64,000 nucleotides of DNA from Ardenticatena sp. (GTDB taxonomy: Bacteria > Chloroflexota > Anaerolineae > Ardenticatenales > Ardenticatenaceae): assembly GCA_015487975.1 (NCBI GenBank), contig WFOS01000092.1, positions 27,019 to 91,018 on the forward strand, given 5' to 3'. Each line of letters opens with the position of its first letter. The first letter of the stretch is position 1. The notes below the pieces were generated by a model. That model had not been told where the DNA came from and did not search any database. It saw only the letters and a program-made list of their open reading frames with translations. Below, one piece after another: positions 25,087-33,797 of the stretch. The position numbers and the translations under genes are program-made.

Positions 25087-26520
25087 ATGACCAAAGTCAC
25101 ACTCGTCTATGCCGGCATTGCAGGCAAGGGTTTCAACAGCCTCAAACAGGGGATGGATTCAGGCTGGATTAGCCACGGCCTTGCTAGTTTGTCGGCATCC
25201 CTCAAAGCTGCCGGCTTTACGGTGGATTTGATCGACTTGCGGGCACTGCGTGGCTGGGAACACTTCCGCGAAGTCTTCGAGCAACGTGACCCCGACGTGG
25301 TCGGGTTGACGATGATGAGCGTGGACTTCAACCCGGTGATGGAAGCCATTTCCATCATCAAGGAAGTGAAGCCCGAAGCCATCACCGTTGTTGGAGGGCC
25401 ACACCCGACCGCAGAACCAGACGAAGTGTTAGCCAACCCGCTGGTTGACTACATCGTCCAGGCCGAGGGGGAAATCACCTTCACGAACCTGGTCCGTTCA
25501 ATCCACAACGGCACTCGCCCCCAAACCCGCCGTCTCATCGGCATTCACCCCGACCTGGACAAATTGCCCTTCGCCGACCGCGACCTGTTCCTGGAAGAAT
25601 GGCGAAAGTGGGGCTATGACCTCGATTCTCCCGAAGTGCCTTTTGTGGAAGAATTGCCGGCGCCTTTTGTAACCATCATCGCCGGGCGTGGGTGCCGCTA
25701 CAAATGCAACTTCTGCAAGCCCATGGAAGACTTCCTGTTCGGCAAGGGAACGCGCCGCCGCTCGGTGGACAACGTCATTGCCGAATTGAAAATGCTGCGC
25801 GATAAGTATAACTTTGCTTCGTTCATGTTCCACGATGACTGTCTGACCGAAGACCGTGAATGGGTGATGGAGTTTTGCGAAAAGTATCGCGCCGAAGGAT
25901 TTACCCAACCGTTCTTCTGTCAGTCGCGTGCTGACATTATCTACCACCACGAAGACATGGTGGCACTTATGGCGAGTGTCGGGTTGAAGGGGTACTTCAT
26001 CGGTTTCGAAAGCGGCAACAATCGCGTGCTCAACTTCATTCGCAAGGGGACGACACGCGAAAAGAATATTGCCGCTGCGAAGATTTGCCGCAAGTATGGC
26101 CTGACGATTTGGGCGAACTACATGCTCGGTCTGCCAACCGAAACCGAAGAAGAAGTCCTCGATACCATCAGCATGATCAAGGAAATCGACCCGGATTACT
26201 ACAGCCCATCGTTCTACACGCCGCATCCGGGCTCGGACCTCTTCAAGTATGGGGAAATTCACAATTTGCACTTGGTGATGGACCACGATTCGTATCGCCG
26301 CAATCCCACCGAAGCCAAGATCAAGGGGTTGGATCTCGAATTCCTCATGTGGGCACGCGATGAAAGCCAGAAGCGGCTTTTCAAGAACCGTGTGCGTCGC
26401 GCGGTGCGCAAAGCGTGGAACAAGTATACCGATCCACACAAGTATGTACGTAAGGCACGCAATGTGTACGCCTCGTTGCGCCACCGTGCGCCATCACGCC
26501 CTGAGCTGACACGTGCCTAA
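25087..26520 (+). CDS. B12-binding-domain radical SAM protein (BchE-like)
   Basis: 477 residues from ATG 25087 (AAGGAGG 5 nt upstream). The N-terminal cobalamin-binding Rossmann domain (residues 1-150) has VGLTMMS and VVGGPHPTAEPDEVL. The radical-SAM cluster motif is CRYKCNFC (about residues 207-214), followed by FMFHDDCLTED, GFESGNNRVLNFIRKGT and NYMLGLPTETEEEV. This matches the large family that includes BchE, P-methyltransferases and various C-methylases. The C-terminus is basic and helical. No bacteriochlorophyll gene lies near, so the substrate is unknown. Single gene with its own promoter, leader and terminator. Confidence 0.87.
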   Translation: MTKVTLVYAGIAGKGFNSLKQGMDSGWISHGLASLSASLKAAGFTVDLIDLRALRGWEHFREVFEQRDPDVVGLTMMSVDFNPVMEAISIIKEVKPEAITVVGGPHPTAEPDEVLANPLVDYIVQAEGEITFTNLVRSIHNGTRPQTRRLIGIHPDLDKLPFADRDLFLEEWRKWGYDLDSPEVPFVEELPAPFVTIIAGRGCRYKCNFCKPMEDFLFGKGTRRRSVDNVIAELKMLRDKYNFASFMFHDDCLTEDREWVMEFCEKYRAEGFTQPFFCQSRADIIYHHEDMVALMASVGLKGYFIGFESGNNRVLNFIRKGTTREKNIAAAKICRKYGLTIWANYMLGLPTETEEEVLDTISMIKEIDPDYYSPSFYTPHPGSDLFKYGEIHNLHLVMDHDSYRRNPTEAKIKGLDLEFLMWARDESQKRLFKNRVRRAVRKAWNKYTDPHKYVRKARNVYASLRHRAPSRPELTRA

Positions 26521-26547
26521 CAGGCTACGAAACACCACGCAAACGCG

Positions 26548-26584
26548 AAAGCGCCACCGTGAAAGCGGTGGCGCTTTTTCGTTT
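26548..26584 (+). terminator. Terminator after the radical-SAM gene
   Basis: 12-bp stem AAAGCGCCACCG / CGGTGGCGCTTT with a 6-nt loop and a following TTTTCGTTT. The convergent MBL gene ends 38 bp further on. Confidence 0.88.
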
Positions 26585-26614
26585 CGGCATATGCCCAGCC
26601 ATGTCGTTCAACCA

Positions 26615-27553
26615 TCACATTGGAACAGGTGATTCAAGCAACCCATCTTCTGGACGACGCACGATCAGCCCGCGCTCGCTGAGTGTTGCAAGCAAGTCAT
26701 TGAAAAAGGCATCGGGCGTGTAGCCTAACTGCTCTCCGTAGGAAAGAAACCAGCGTAGCGCAAGCGTGTGGTGTCGCAATTCGTCTTCGCTAATGGGCTG
26801 GTGGAGCAAGACCTGATAGAGGAAAACGCGCCGTGCCAGATGGCGCATGCGCTTTTCGGGTTGTTCCAGAAATTGACATAACCGGCGGTGAATACGTTGC
26901 AGGCTGCTGGCAATGGCCTCACGCCCCATGATGGGAAAGCCGTGGCTTGGAATCATCACGTTGGCGTCGAGGCGAGCCAAGCGTTCGACCGATTCCAGTG
27001 CTTGCGGCACACAGCCGATCCCTTCCATTTCAGGTGCCAGCACCCCCAAATCTCCATCATGCGCCGCGTCGGCGGAGAGAAGGATGCGCTTGGTGGGTTC
27101 ATACAGCGCAATCATCTCGAAGGCGTGGCCAGGCACGTGAATGACTTGGAAAGTGTACTGCCCCAGCGGTACTCGCTCACCATCGGCAAGCCCGTGGATG
27201 GGGGGCAATGGTGTTTCCGGCGTCCATACAGGCCCCAGCCAATCACTCTGGCGGTTGGCAATGGCATATCCCAACCAGCGATGCCCCAACAATGTGGCGC
27301 CACTTTGCGTGTAGAGCATGGGCGCACCACCAATGTGATCCTGATGGGCATGCGTGATGAGGATACGGTCGAGTGTGTGAGGGGGCGTACCTGCCAATTC
27401 GAGCAGCTGAACGGTTTGTCGTTGGTCGCGGGCGTGGCCTGTGTCAATCAAAACCGTTTCAGGGCCTGTGAGCAGGATATGGTTGGCGTTGAACCAACCA
27501 CGCAAGATGACATAAAAGTTCTCGGCGATTTGGACGATGCGTTGGCCGCTCAT
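26615..27553 (-). CDS. MBL-fold metallo-hydrolase
   Basis: 312 residues. The metal motif is THAHQDHIGG (HxHxDH at about residues 67-72). Further metal ligands are the histidine in VPGHAFEM, the aspartate in LLSADAAHDGD and a late histidine in MIPSHGFPI. The C-terminal 100 residues (QRIHRRLCQFLEQPEKR...) are helical, as in the LACTB2-like group with a winged-helix tail. The substrate is unknown. ATG 27553 lies 33 bp after the mtaB stop and lacks a clear Shine-Dalgarno, so it is probably translated from the mtaB transcript. Confidence 0.87.
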   Translation of the reverse strand: MSGQRIVQIAENFYVILRGWFNANHILLTGPETVLIDTGHARDQRQTVQLLELAGTPPHTLDRILITHAHQDHIGGAPMLYTQSGATLLGHRWLGYAIANRQSDWLGPVWTPETPLPPIHGLADGERVPLGQYTFQVIHVPGHAFEMIALYEPTKRILLSADAAHDGDLGVLAPEMEGIGCVPQALESVERLARLDANVMIPSHGFPIMGREAIASSLQRIHRRLCQFLEQPEKRMRHLARRVFLYQVLLHQPISEDELRHHTLALRWFLSYGEQLGYTPDAFFNDLLATLSERGLIVRRPEDGLLESPVPM

Positions 27554-27586
27554 GGGTATCGCGAAAGTTGCTTGGTTGCTTGGGAT

Positions 27587-28870
27587 TTACCTTTCGGGTG
27601 GCGTCTGCGGTTCGCCCCACATGCGTTCACCGTCGAAGCGTATCAACTGTGTTGGTGTGATGGTGTTGGGCGAGACCGTGCCCACAGGCGCATGGACACG
27701 GATGTAGTTGTCGGTGAGCCCGGAGAGCGAACCATCTTGTTCGCGTTGTTCCCACAAGACCGGCAAGGTGCGCCCGAGCATCGCATCCCGAAAGGCGGCT
27801 GCAGACGCATCGGTCACGGCTTTCATGTCTTCATAGCGTTGGCGTTTGACAGGGCCAGGAATTTGATTGGGCATGGTGGCTGCGCGTGTGCCTGGGCGTG
27901 GGCTGAATGGGAAGATGTGCGCGCCGGCGAAGGCCATTTGCTGCACGAAGGCCACGCTTTCGCGGTGCTCTTCCTCTGTTTCTCCCGGAAACCCAACGAT
28001 GATGTCGGTTGTGATGGCGATTTCGGGAATAGCGGCGCGTGCCGCTTCGATTTTCGCGGCAAACGTTTCAGCACGATAGGCGCGGCGCATACGCCGTAAC
28101 ACTGTATTGCTTCCACTTTGGAGGCTCATGTGCAAATGGCGGCATAACCGTTCACCAAACCGCACCCACAGGTCGAGCCATTCGGTCTTGAAGTTCCACG
28201 GTTCAAGCGAGGAAAGGCGGATACGCGGAATGTCGGTTTCGGTCAATAGTCGTTCGAGAAGGTGCCCCAGGTCGGTACCCAGGTCGTATCCATACGCCCC
28301 AGCATGAACACCGGTCAACACGGCTTCTTGGCAGCCTTTTTCGGCTAGGGTCTGCACTTCGGCCACGATTTCATCGGCTGGTCGGCTCCGTGCATCACCG
28401 CGGGCAATCGTTGTCAGGCAGAAAGAGCAGGCCAGGTTGCAGCCATCTTGAATTTTGACGAATGCGCGGGTGTGGTCGAGCACGAGTGGGTACAGGTGCA
28501 GGCGCCCAATGGGGCGATACTCCATGCCGAGTGCCAATCCATCCATGCCAAAGCGTTCCAGCGTGAGCGCGACCAACTGCTCTTTTTCAGCGTTAGGCAC
28601 GACGAGATCGGCATAGCGAAAGTCCTGAGGGCGGACTTCGCTGTGGCAGCCTGTCACCACGATTTTTTGCCCGTCGCGGGCAGGTTTGGCCGCACGGCGG
28701 GATTTTGCACCGGCAGCCGTTGTCACTGTGCATGTATTCACAATGCAAATATCGGCTTCTTCGGCATTGTCGGTGATTTCGTGCCCGGCGAGAATGAAGC
28801 CTTGCGCCAAGCGCTCGGCTTCGGCCTGGTTGAGACGGCAGCCGAGCACTTTGAAATGAATTTTGGCCAT
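27587..28870 (-). CDS. mtaB: tRNA t6A37 methylthiotransferase MtaB
   Basis: 427 residues. It is a radical-SAM enzyme that adds a methylthio group to t6A37 in tRNAs. The N-terminal UPF0004 domain carries the auxiliary cluster cysteines in GCRLNQAE, NTCTVT and TGCHSE. The SAM cluster is CNLACSFC (about residues 144-151), followed by the TIM-barrel motifs LTGVHAGAYG, HMSLQSGSN and DIIVGFPGETEEEH. A C-terminal TRAM domain ends with NYIRVHAPV. The MtaB rather than MiaB type is supported by the N-terminal FKVLGCRLNQ pattern. It is first in a two-gene unit with the MBL hydrolase. Confidence 0.93.
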   Translation of the reverse strand: MAKIHFKVLGCRLNQAEAERLAQGFILAGHEITDNAEEADICIVNTCTVTTAAGAKSRRAAKPARDGQKIVVTGCHSEVRPQDFRYADLVVPNAEKEQLVALTLERFGMDGLALGMEYRPIGRLHLYPLVLDHTRAFVKIQDGCNLACSFCLTTIARGDARSRPADEIVAEVQTLAEKGCQEAVLTGVHAGAYGYDLGTDLGHLLERLLTETDIPRIRLSSLEPWNFKTEWLDLWVRFGERLCRHLHMSLQSGSNTVLRRMRRAYRAETFAAKIEAARAAIPEIAITTDIIVGFPGETEEEHRESVAFVQQMAFAGAHIFPFSPRPGTRAATMPNQIPGPVKRQRYEDMKAVTDASAAAFRDAMLGRTLPVLWEQREQDGSLSGLTDNYIRVHAPVGTVSPNTITPTQLIRFDGERMWGEPQTPPER

Positions 28871-28910
28871 ACGTCACACCTGTCTGCTGGATTCGCTCTG
28901 GCAACAGCAG

Positions 28911-28938
28911 ATTGTAGCAGGGAATAGGGAGAGAACAA
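28911..28938 (-). promoter_or_regulatory. mtaB promoter
   Basis: Minus strand TTGTTC (28933-28938), 16-bp spacer, TACAAT (28911-28916), about 40 nt before the ATG. Confidence 0.55.
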
Positions 28939-28967
28939 AGCCGCAGGCGATAGGCCACCTGCGGCTT
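28938..28967 (-). terminator. Terminator after the LPETG-protein gene
   Basis: 10-bp stem AAGCCGCAGG / CCTGCGGCTT with a 10-nt loop; minus strand continues TTTGTTCTCTCC. It overlaps the -35 of the mtaB promoter by one base. Confidence 0.78.
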
Positions 28968-28995
28968 GATGGAAGAAGATCAGTATCGTCGTGGG

Positions 28996-29850
28996 CTAGC
29001 GAACCATCGCACGGCGCCAGGCAAAGGCACCAGTGAGCAGAAGGGCACCGATTACAATCAGAAGAAGCGGAAGCGTGTTGCTCGTATTGGTTGCGCCAGT
29101 TTCAGGCAAAGTGGTTGGTGCAGGATTGATCGTAAACGAGGCGACGATGATCTTGTCACCAACTTTGACTGGTGCATCGGGACCGTCGGGGAATTCCCAG
29201 ACGCCCATTTCACCGGCATCCGTGTGGAGCATCACCCGCAGAACTTGCCCATCGGTGGCTGGTGTGCTGAGGGAGACCGTCACATTGGTGTTTTCACCAT
29301 CTTGCACCTGTGCGAACCCCATGATAGGACCGGGCTTGCCATCGGCATCTTGGTGAACAGCGACCCACCCCTGTCCATTGGAGATGACCTTGTCGATCAC
29401 AACGCTATTGCCGTCACTCATCTGATCGGAAACTTCGATACCAACGAGTTCGACCATGAAGGGGGCCATCACGATGGCGTCGTCGATTTTGACAGGGGCA
29501 TCCGGTCCATCGGGAAATTCCCACGTGCCCATTTCACCCGCATCGGTATGGAGCATGGCCCAGAGTTTCTGGCCGTCGGTGGCGGGTGTGGTGAGTGTCA
29601 CAGCGACGCTGGTGTTTTCGCCATCCTGTACCTGGGCGAAGCCCATGATGGGGCCTGGCTTTCCGTCAGCATCCTGGTGGATGACAATCCAGCCCTGACC
29701 ATCGGAGACGACGCGATCGACGATGACGGTTGTCCCATCCGTCACCTGGTCGGAAACTTCGACGGTCGGTGTGGTTTGCGCCATGGCCGGTGCGAGTACC
29801 AGCAGGCTGAACACGACAACAAGTGTGAAAAGTGTGGCGAGACGTTTCAT
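28996..29850 (-). CDS. Secreted protein with two tandem DUF7282-like domains and an LPETG anchor
   Basis: 284 residues. ATG 29850 has AGGAGG 8 nt upstream. The signal peptide covers residues 1-24 (LAPAMA). Two nearly identical modules of about 105 residues follow. Both contain GQGW, HQDADGKPGPIMGFAQVQDG, TPATDGQ and MLHTDAGEMG-WEFPDGPDAP. The pattern resembles the DUF7282 family of exported beta-sandwich proteins; this name is from memory of the motif. The C-terminus is a textbook sortase signal: LPETG (248-252), a hydrophobic helix and the tail WRRAMVR. No sortase gene lies in the window. The DNA of the two modules is also alike, implying recent duplication. Confidence 0.82.
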   Translation of the reverse strand: MKRLATLFTLVVVFSLLVLAPAMAQTTPTVEVSDQVTDGTTVIVDRVVSDGQGWIVIHQDADGKPGPIMGFAQVQDGENTSVAVTLTTPATDGQKLWAMLHTDAGEMGTWEFPDGPDAPVKIDDAIVMAPFMVELVGIEVSDQMSDGNSVVIDKVISNGQGWVAVHQDADGKPGPIMGFAQVQDGENTNVTVSLSTPATDGQVLRVMLHTDAGEMGVWEFPDGPDAPVKVGDKIIVASFTINPAPTTLPETGATNTSNTLPLLLIVIGALLLTGAFAWRRAMVR

Positions 29851-30001
29851 ACGTTTCTCCTCCTGTCTCTGTGATTTGTTTGCGCGTCAACTCATATACG
29901 TGTCGAAGCGCACGATTGGATGAACAGGAGGTGAAAAATGGTCGGCATTGTGGCGACTTCGAGGTGAAGGAAGCAGACCGCACAGCGCAAGTGGAAAACA
30001 A

Positions 30002-30028
30002 AAACGCACCGGTTTTGCCGGTGCGTTT
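30002..30028 (-). terminator. Terminator after tRNA-Glu
   Basis: 11-bp perfect stem AAACGCACCGG / CCGGTGCGTTT, 5-nt loop, followed on the minus strand by TTGTTTTCC. It ends six bases beyond the tRNA 3' end. Confidence 0.88.
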
Positions 30029-30033
30029 CCGTG

Positions 30034-30106
30034 TGCCCCCAAGGGGATTCGAACCCCTGTCTCCACCTTGAAAGGGTGGTGTCCTAGTCCTCTAGACGAT
30101 GGGGGC
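30034..30106 (-). tRNA. trnE: tRNA-Glu (anticodon TTC)
   Basis: The minus strand folds as a full cloverleaf. The acceptor stem is GCCCCCA / TGGGGGC with discriminator A at 30034. The D arm contains CTAGAGGACTAGG. The anticodon arm is CCACC-CTTTCAA-GGTGG, with anticodon TTC complementary to 30070-30072. The T arm is GGGGTTCGAATCCCC. No CCA is encoded. It has its own promoter and terminator, so it is a single-gene tRNA transcript. Confidence 0.97.
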
Positions 30107-30125
30107 TCGCCAGAAGACGCGGCAC

Positions 30126-30153
30126 ATTCTATGGGGTTTTGAGAATTTGTCAA
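30126..30153 (-). promoter_or_regulatory. tRNA-Glu promoter
   Basis: Minus strand perfect -35 TTGACA (30148-30153), 16-bp spacer, TAGAAT (30126-30131). The predicted start is about 12 nt before the tRNA 5' end. Confidence 0.75.
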
Positions 30154-30255
30154 ATCGCCAACTGCATTTGTCGGAAATGGGGGATGCTTTGACGCCGCTG
30201 GCAGGGAGCCCCTGGATGCCTGTTGGATGTTCAAGATTTGTTTGCCATGCGGCAG

Positions 30256-30705
30256 TTATTTGGAAGAACGCTTTTTGCGAGTGGTACGGCGAGATGGGTG
30301 CCGTGACGATTGGCGGCGCTGTGTCGAAGCCGGGGCGAGCAGTGCCATGAAGGCGCTTTGATAGCCCAACCCGGCGGCAAACACGAGCGCAATTTGCACC
30401 AGGGTGGGCTGACTGGCATCCAAGCCGGCGCTTTGATAGACAACCGGAAACGCGAGCAGCGCCAGAATACTCCCCACGATGATGGTTTGGCGCGAAAGTT
30501 GCCATTTTTCACCCAGGCGTAGGCTGTCCAGATACGATTGCGCCATAATGCCGGCTAGCAGGGCAAAGTAGAGCGCGAGTTGCCAGACGAGCGGAAGTGG
30601 TTCGGTCAGGTCGGCGGGCATGGGGATGTTGGCGCCGATGTTCGGGGGCAAGGCAAATTCACGTTCGAGTGTGAAGTAATCGAGAATGAGACGTACGATG
30701 TCCAT
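30256..30705 (-). CDS. Hypothetical membrane protein with basic tail
   Basis: 149 residues from ATG 30705 (GGAGG 8 nt upstream). Three hydrophobic segments lie at about residues 40-60, 75-95 and 103-123. The C-terminus of about 25 residues is almost entirely Arg, Lys, Ser and Thr (RRQSSRHPSRRTTRKKRSSK), suggesting contact with phospholipid head groups or nucleic acid. I recognise no family. It sits 26 bp after an MBL hydrolase gene in the same direction and is the last gene of that unit (deoC to here). Confidence 0.7.
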   Translation of the reverse strand: MDIVRLILDYFTLEREFALPPNIGANIPMPADLTEPLPLVWQLALYFALLAGIMAQSYLDSLRLGEKWQLSRQTIIVGSILALLAFPVVYQSAGLDASQPTLVQIALVFAAGLGYQSAFMALLAPASTQRRQSSRHPSRRTTRKKRSSK

Positions 30706-30731
30706 GTTGGTTTCCTCCAGCTGCACAGGGT

Positions 30732-31424
30732 TTATGGTTCCAAGGCAGGCAATTCAGCACGTAACAGATGGTCGGCGTCATCGAGGATGGGGGGGCCATG
30801 CCCGAAAACCGCGCGGTCGAATTTCAGCCTGGCGAGTTTGCGCAGGGTTTGCCGCTGTGCTTCGGCATCTGCAAGCACGAAGGGGGGGCGGTAGCGGCGC
30901 TGTCGAGATGTGCGTAGAACGTCGCCGCCTATCAGTAGACAACGCTTTTCGTCGAAGAAGCAGACGTGCCCATCGGTGTGTCCCGGCGTATGGAGCACGT
31001 GCAATCCATCGCCCAGCATTTCGCCGTCGGTGAGTGTGCGGTCAGGTTCGACGAAAGGGGGATGAATGAGGCGACTGCTGAGTGCAATACTCAGACGGGT
31101 TGTGAGCCCGCCGACGACATGGCGACGAATGGGGGCGCGGCCAGCAACGGCTTCGGCGTCGCCGGTGTGTACCCAGATGGGGGTGCCCAGCGCTTCGCGC
31201 AGGTGTGCCGCGCTTCCCATATGGTCGAAGTCGCCATGGGTGAGCAGTAGTGCTCGTAGGTCGCCGCGTGCAATGCCAAGGGTCTGCAAGGCTGCAAGAA
31301 GGGCTTGCCCGTCCCAGGGTGTGCCCGCATCGATGAGCCAGAGCCCATCGGTTGTTTGCAGAAGGTATACATTGACCATGGGGCGGCGTATCCACCAAAG
31401 CCCCTCCATGAGTTCGCGCATCAT
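30732..31424 (-). CDS. MBL-fold metallo-hydrolase (glyoxalase II-like)
   Basis: 230 residues. The metal motif reads LTHGDFDHMG, with Asp in place of the second histidine of HxHxDH, a variant common in this subgroup. Further ligands are TPGHTDGHV and the aspartate in LIGGDVLR. The final histidine is in AVFGHGPPI. Its ATG overlaps the stop of the upstream peptidase gene (ATGA at 31421-31424), so they are translationally coupled. Substrate unknown. It is not closely similar to the other MBL gene at 26615. Confidence 0.87.
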   Translation of the reverse strand: MMRELMEGLWWIRRPMVNVYLLQTTDGLWLIDAGTPWDGQALLAALQTLGIARGDLRALLLTHGDFDHMGSAAHLREALGTPIWVHTGDAEAVAGRAPIRRHVVGGLTTRLSIALSSRLIHPPFVEPDRTLTDGEMLGDGLHVLHTPGHTDGHVCFFDEKRCLLIGGDVLRTSRQRRYRPPFVLADAEAQRQTLRKLARLKFDRAVFGHGPPILDDADHLLRAELPALEP

Positions 31425-32752
31425 TCCCCCCCTGTGTGGGCTGGTTTGCGGCTGCGCCACCAGAGGAAGGCTGCGAGGGCAAACAGCAAGAGCGCAAGCA
31501 GACCCAGGCAACAGACAGCCCAGATGAAGATGAGTGCCCCCGGCGACAGCAATCCGGTGGGTGGTTCGGATTGTTCCGATGGTTCCGATGGCTCGGCAGG
31601 TGGTTCTGATTGGAGGGGAGGGGGCGTTGTTTCGGCGGGCTCTGTTGCGGCGGGAGCGCTGGGTGGTTCGACGCCCAGGTCTTCGCGTAGCCAGCGCTCG
31701 TACAAGGTTGCCTGGTCGTAGCCACAGGCACGTTGCAGCGCCTCATCCATCGTGACGTCGTTGTTCAACTCGGCGATGAGACGACGCAAGCCATCCTTGC
31801 CGCAATCGCGGATGAGGAAATCCACCATGCCCCAGCTTTGAATGTAGGCCAGGTTGACTTCACGGCTATCGGCGCCGAAATTGCCTTGCAGGCGGCTCAG
31901 CGGCAGGAGCTCACCATTTTGGGCGGCTTCTCGCAACCGTGTCCGCTCTTTTTCGCCAAAGTCGCCTGGTTCGTTGTACATGGCCAGCCCTTCGTTGAAC
32001 CAGGCGGGTGGGGTTGCGAGGGCATCTTGCAATGCCTGATGGAAAATCAGGTGCGAGATTTCGTGCGGAATGACACGCTGCATCCAATCGTATTCGCCTT
32101 CACCAATGATTTGCACGGTAATTCCCATGTCGGGGAAGGCTTGCCCGCCAATCCAGGATTGTTGGGGGGGGAAGGCTGAACGAAAATCATTCCCGTTGGC
32201 GTAGGCGACGATGCGGATAGGGCGATCGAGGGTGGCGCCGAGTTCTTGTTCGATGGTTTCGATGGCGTTGCGTGCGGTTTCGTACATGGCACGCCCCCAG
32301 GCGTCATCGCCATCGTACCACATGATGGTTACTTTCTCATCGCCGAGGCGCTTCCAGTCGAAGCGAATGTCGAGGTACTCGACCCACTCGCGCTGTGTGG
32401 TGTAGGTGTTGCCGTCGGCATCGCGGAAACGCCAGTAGTATTCGAGTTTCAGATTAGGAGGCAAGACCTGGTTTTTGGTGAACCACTCGTACTCGGCTTC
32501 GAGCGTGTTGCTGGGTTCGATGTCAACGGGCACACTATTCCAAAATGCGCTTGCCTCGGGGCGGAAGTAGAGCCGCGCTTCGGTCAGTGTGGTGGGGGCA
32601 TCCACACGCACGCGGAAGATGAGGGCGCGTGGAAAGTCGTTTTGTGTTTCAAGCGTCGCTTGCAGTTCGGTTTGGGCACTGGCTGGCAAACCAGCAAACA
32701 ATACCAGTGCAAGGGCGGCCAGCAGTTCGAACAATCTGTTTGGGAGACGCAT
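31421..32752 (-). CDS. Secreted, membrane-anchored gluzincin (peptidase-MA-like)
   Basis: 443 residues. The signal peptide covers residues 1-26 (LPASAQ). An N-terminal beta-rich domain of about 110 residues follows. The zinc protease domain has HEISHLIFH (HEXXH, about residues 226-234) and the downstream glutamate in PAWFNEGLAMYNE, the peptidase-MA/M61-like gluzincin arrangement. A Pro/Glu/Ser-rich spacer and one C-terminal helix with RSRKPAH tail anchor it outside the cell. The target is unknown. deoC lies 27 bp upstream and an MBL gene is overlapped downstream. Confidence 0.85.
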   Translation of the reverse strand: MRLPNRLFELLAALALVLFAGLPASAQTELQATLETQNDFPRALIFRVRVDAPTTLTEARLYFRPEASAFWNSVPVDIEPSNTLEAEYEWFTKNQVLPPNLKLEYYWRFRDADGNTYTTQREWVEYLDIRFDWKRLGDEKVTIMWYDGDDAWGRAMYETARNAIETIEQELGATLDRPIRIVAYANGNDFRSAFPPQQSWIGGQAFPDMGITVQIIGEGEYDWMQRVIPHEISHLIFHQALQDALATPPAWFNEGLAMYNEPGDFGEKERTRLREAAQNGELLPLSRLQGNFGADSREVNLAYIQSWGMVDFLIRDCGKDGLRRLIAELNNDVTMDEALQRACGYDQATLYERWLREDLGVEPPSAPAATEPAETTPPPLQSEPPAEPSEPSEQSEPPTGLLSPGALIFIWAVCCLGLLALLLFALAAFLWWRSRKPAHTGGE

Positions 32753-32779
32753 AGGGCTTCTCTCGGGAATCTGGTTGTC

Positions 32780-33604
32780 TCAGTACGTGCTTGTGTCGGT
32801 GGGGGTGATGTTCTCGCCACGGGCTTCCTGCACAATACGCACGCCTGCACTAGCGCCAATACGTGTCGCCCCCGCTTCGATCATGCGCACGGCATCGGCG
32901 AACGTGCGTACGCCACCCGAGGCTTTGACGCCAAGCGATGTGCCCACTATACGCCGCATCAACGCAACGTCATGCACAGTAGCGCCGCCTTTCGAAAATC
33001 CGGTCGAGGTCTTGACGAAGTCTGCGCCAACCAGCTTGGCGATGGTACAGGCGCGGACTTTTTCTTCGTCGGTGAGCAGGGCTGTTTCGATGATGACTTT
33101 GACAAGGGCATTGTGGGCATGTCCTACATTGACCACGGCAGCGATGTCGCTCGCAACGGTTTCGAGGTCGTCGCTTTTGAGTGCCCCAATGTTCAGTACC
33201 ATGTCCAACTCAGTGGCGCCGTGCTGGCAAGCGAGCCGGGCTTCGTGGGCTTTGACTTCGGCATCGCTCACACCCAGTGGAAACCCGATGACCGTGCAGA
33301 CGTCGGTGGGGCTTTCTGCCAGACGTTCGGCGCACAATGCCACCCAAAACGGATTGACGCAGACAGACGCAAACCCATATTGGCGTGCTTCTTCACAAAG
33401 CGCCTCGATATCTGCGCGGGTAGCGTCGGGTTTGAGCAGGGTGTGGTCGATGTAAGCGGCAATTGTCTCACGCAGTGTCGCCATGTTGGGCGATATGTGC
33501 TGGTATCGTGGAGTGCCGGGGAGCGCCAGACCGGTTCGTTCGGCGTTTTCAAGCAGGCGTTGGGTCGTTTGTTCGATGAGTATGTGCAGGGTTTGTTCGT
33601 CCAT
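32780..33604 (-). CDS. deoC: Deoxyribose-phosphate aldolase
   Basis: 274 residues. It cleaves 2-deoxyribose-5-phosphate to glyceraldehyde-3-phosphate and acetaldehyde. The Schiff-base lysine is in [10 protein letters not shown]. The proton-relay lysine is in [10 protein letters not shown] and the aspartate in [11 protein letters not shown]. The TIM barrel starts near residue 45; the first 45 residues are a helical extension longer than in short bacterial forms. ATG 33604 with GAGG 8 nt upstream. First gene of a four-gene unit (deoC, peptidase, MBL, membrane protein). No other nucleoside-catabolism gene is adjacent. Confidence 0.95.
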   Translation of the reverse strand: MDEQTLHILIEQTTQRLLENAERTGLALPGTPRYQHISPNMATLRETIAAYIDHTLLKPDATRADIEALCEEARQYGFASVCVNPFWVALCAERLAESPTDVCTVIGFPLGVSDAEVKAHEARLACQHGATELDMVLNIGALKSDDLETVASDIAAVVNVGHAHNALVKVIIETALLTDEEKVRACTIAKLVGADFVKTSTGFSKGGATVHDVALMRRIVGTSLGVKASGGVRTFADAVRMIEAGATRIGASAGVRIVQEARGENITPTDTSTY

Positions 33605-33651
33605 GGTTCTATCCTCGTGAGGTCATATTGTCTGGCTGGATTGTGTGTGTG

Positions 33652-33680
33652 ATGATACCATGCTGGCAGAGGGGCTGCAA
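33652..33680 (-). promoter_or_regulatory. deoC promoter
   Basis: Minus strand TTGCAG (33675-33680), 17-bp spacer, TATCAT (33652-33657). Confidence 0.6.
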
Positions 33681-33710
33681 GCATGTTTGGCGATAGGTGC
33701 TGCATGCCAC

Positions 33711-33765
33711 TTGCTTCAAAAGAAACTCAGGAGTATGCTAGCCGCCTGGAGCGCATCGATGCGCT
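33711..33765 (+). promoter_or_regulatory. gdhA promoter with a 16-bp palindrome just downstream
   Basis: TTGCTT (33711-33716), 17-bp spacer, TATGCT (33734-33739). The perfect palindrome AGCGCATCGATGCGCT occupies 33750-33765, about +4 to +19 of the predicted transcript, a position suited to a repressor. Confidence 0.55.
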
Positions 33766-33797
33766 GTATTCCATATTGACCTCAAGGAGGAGGTTTT

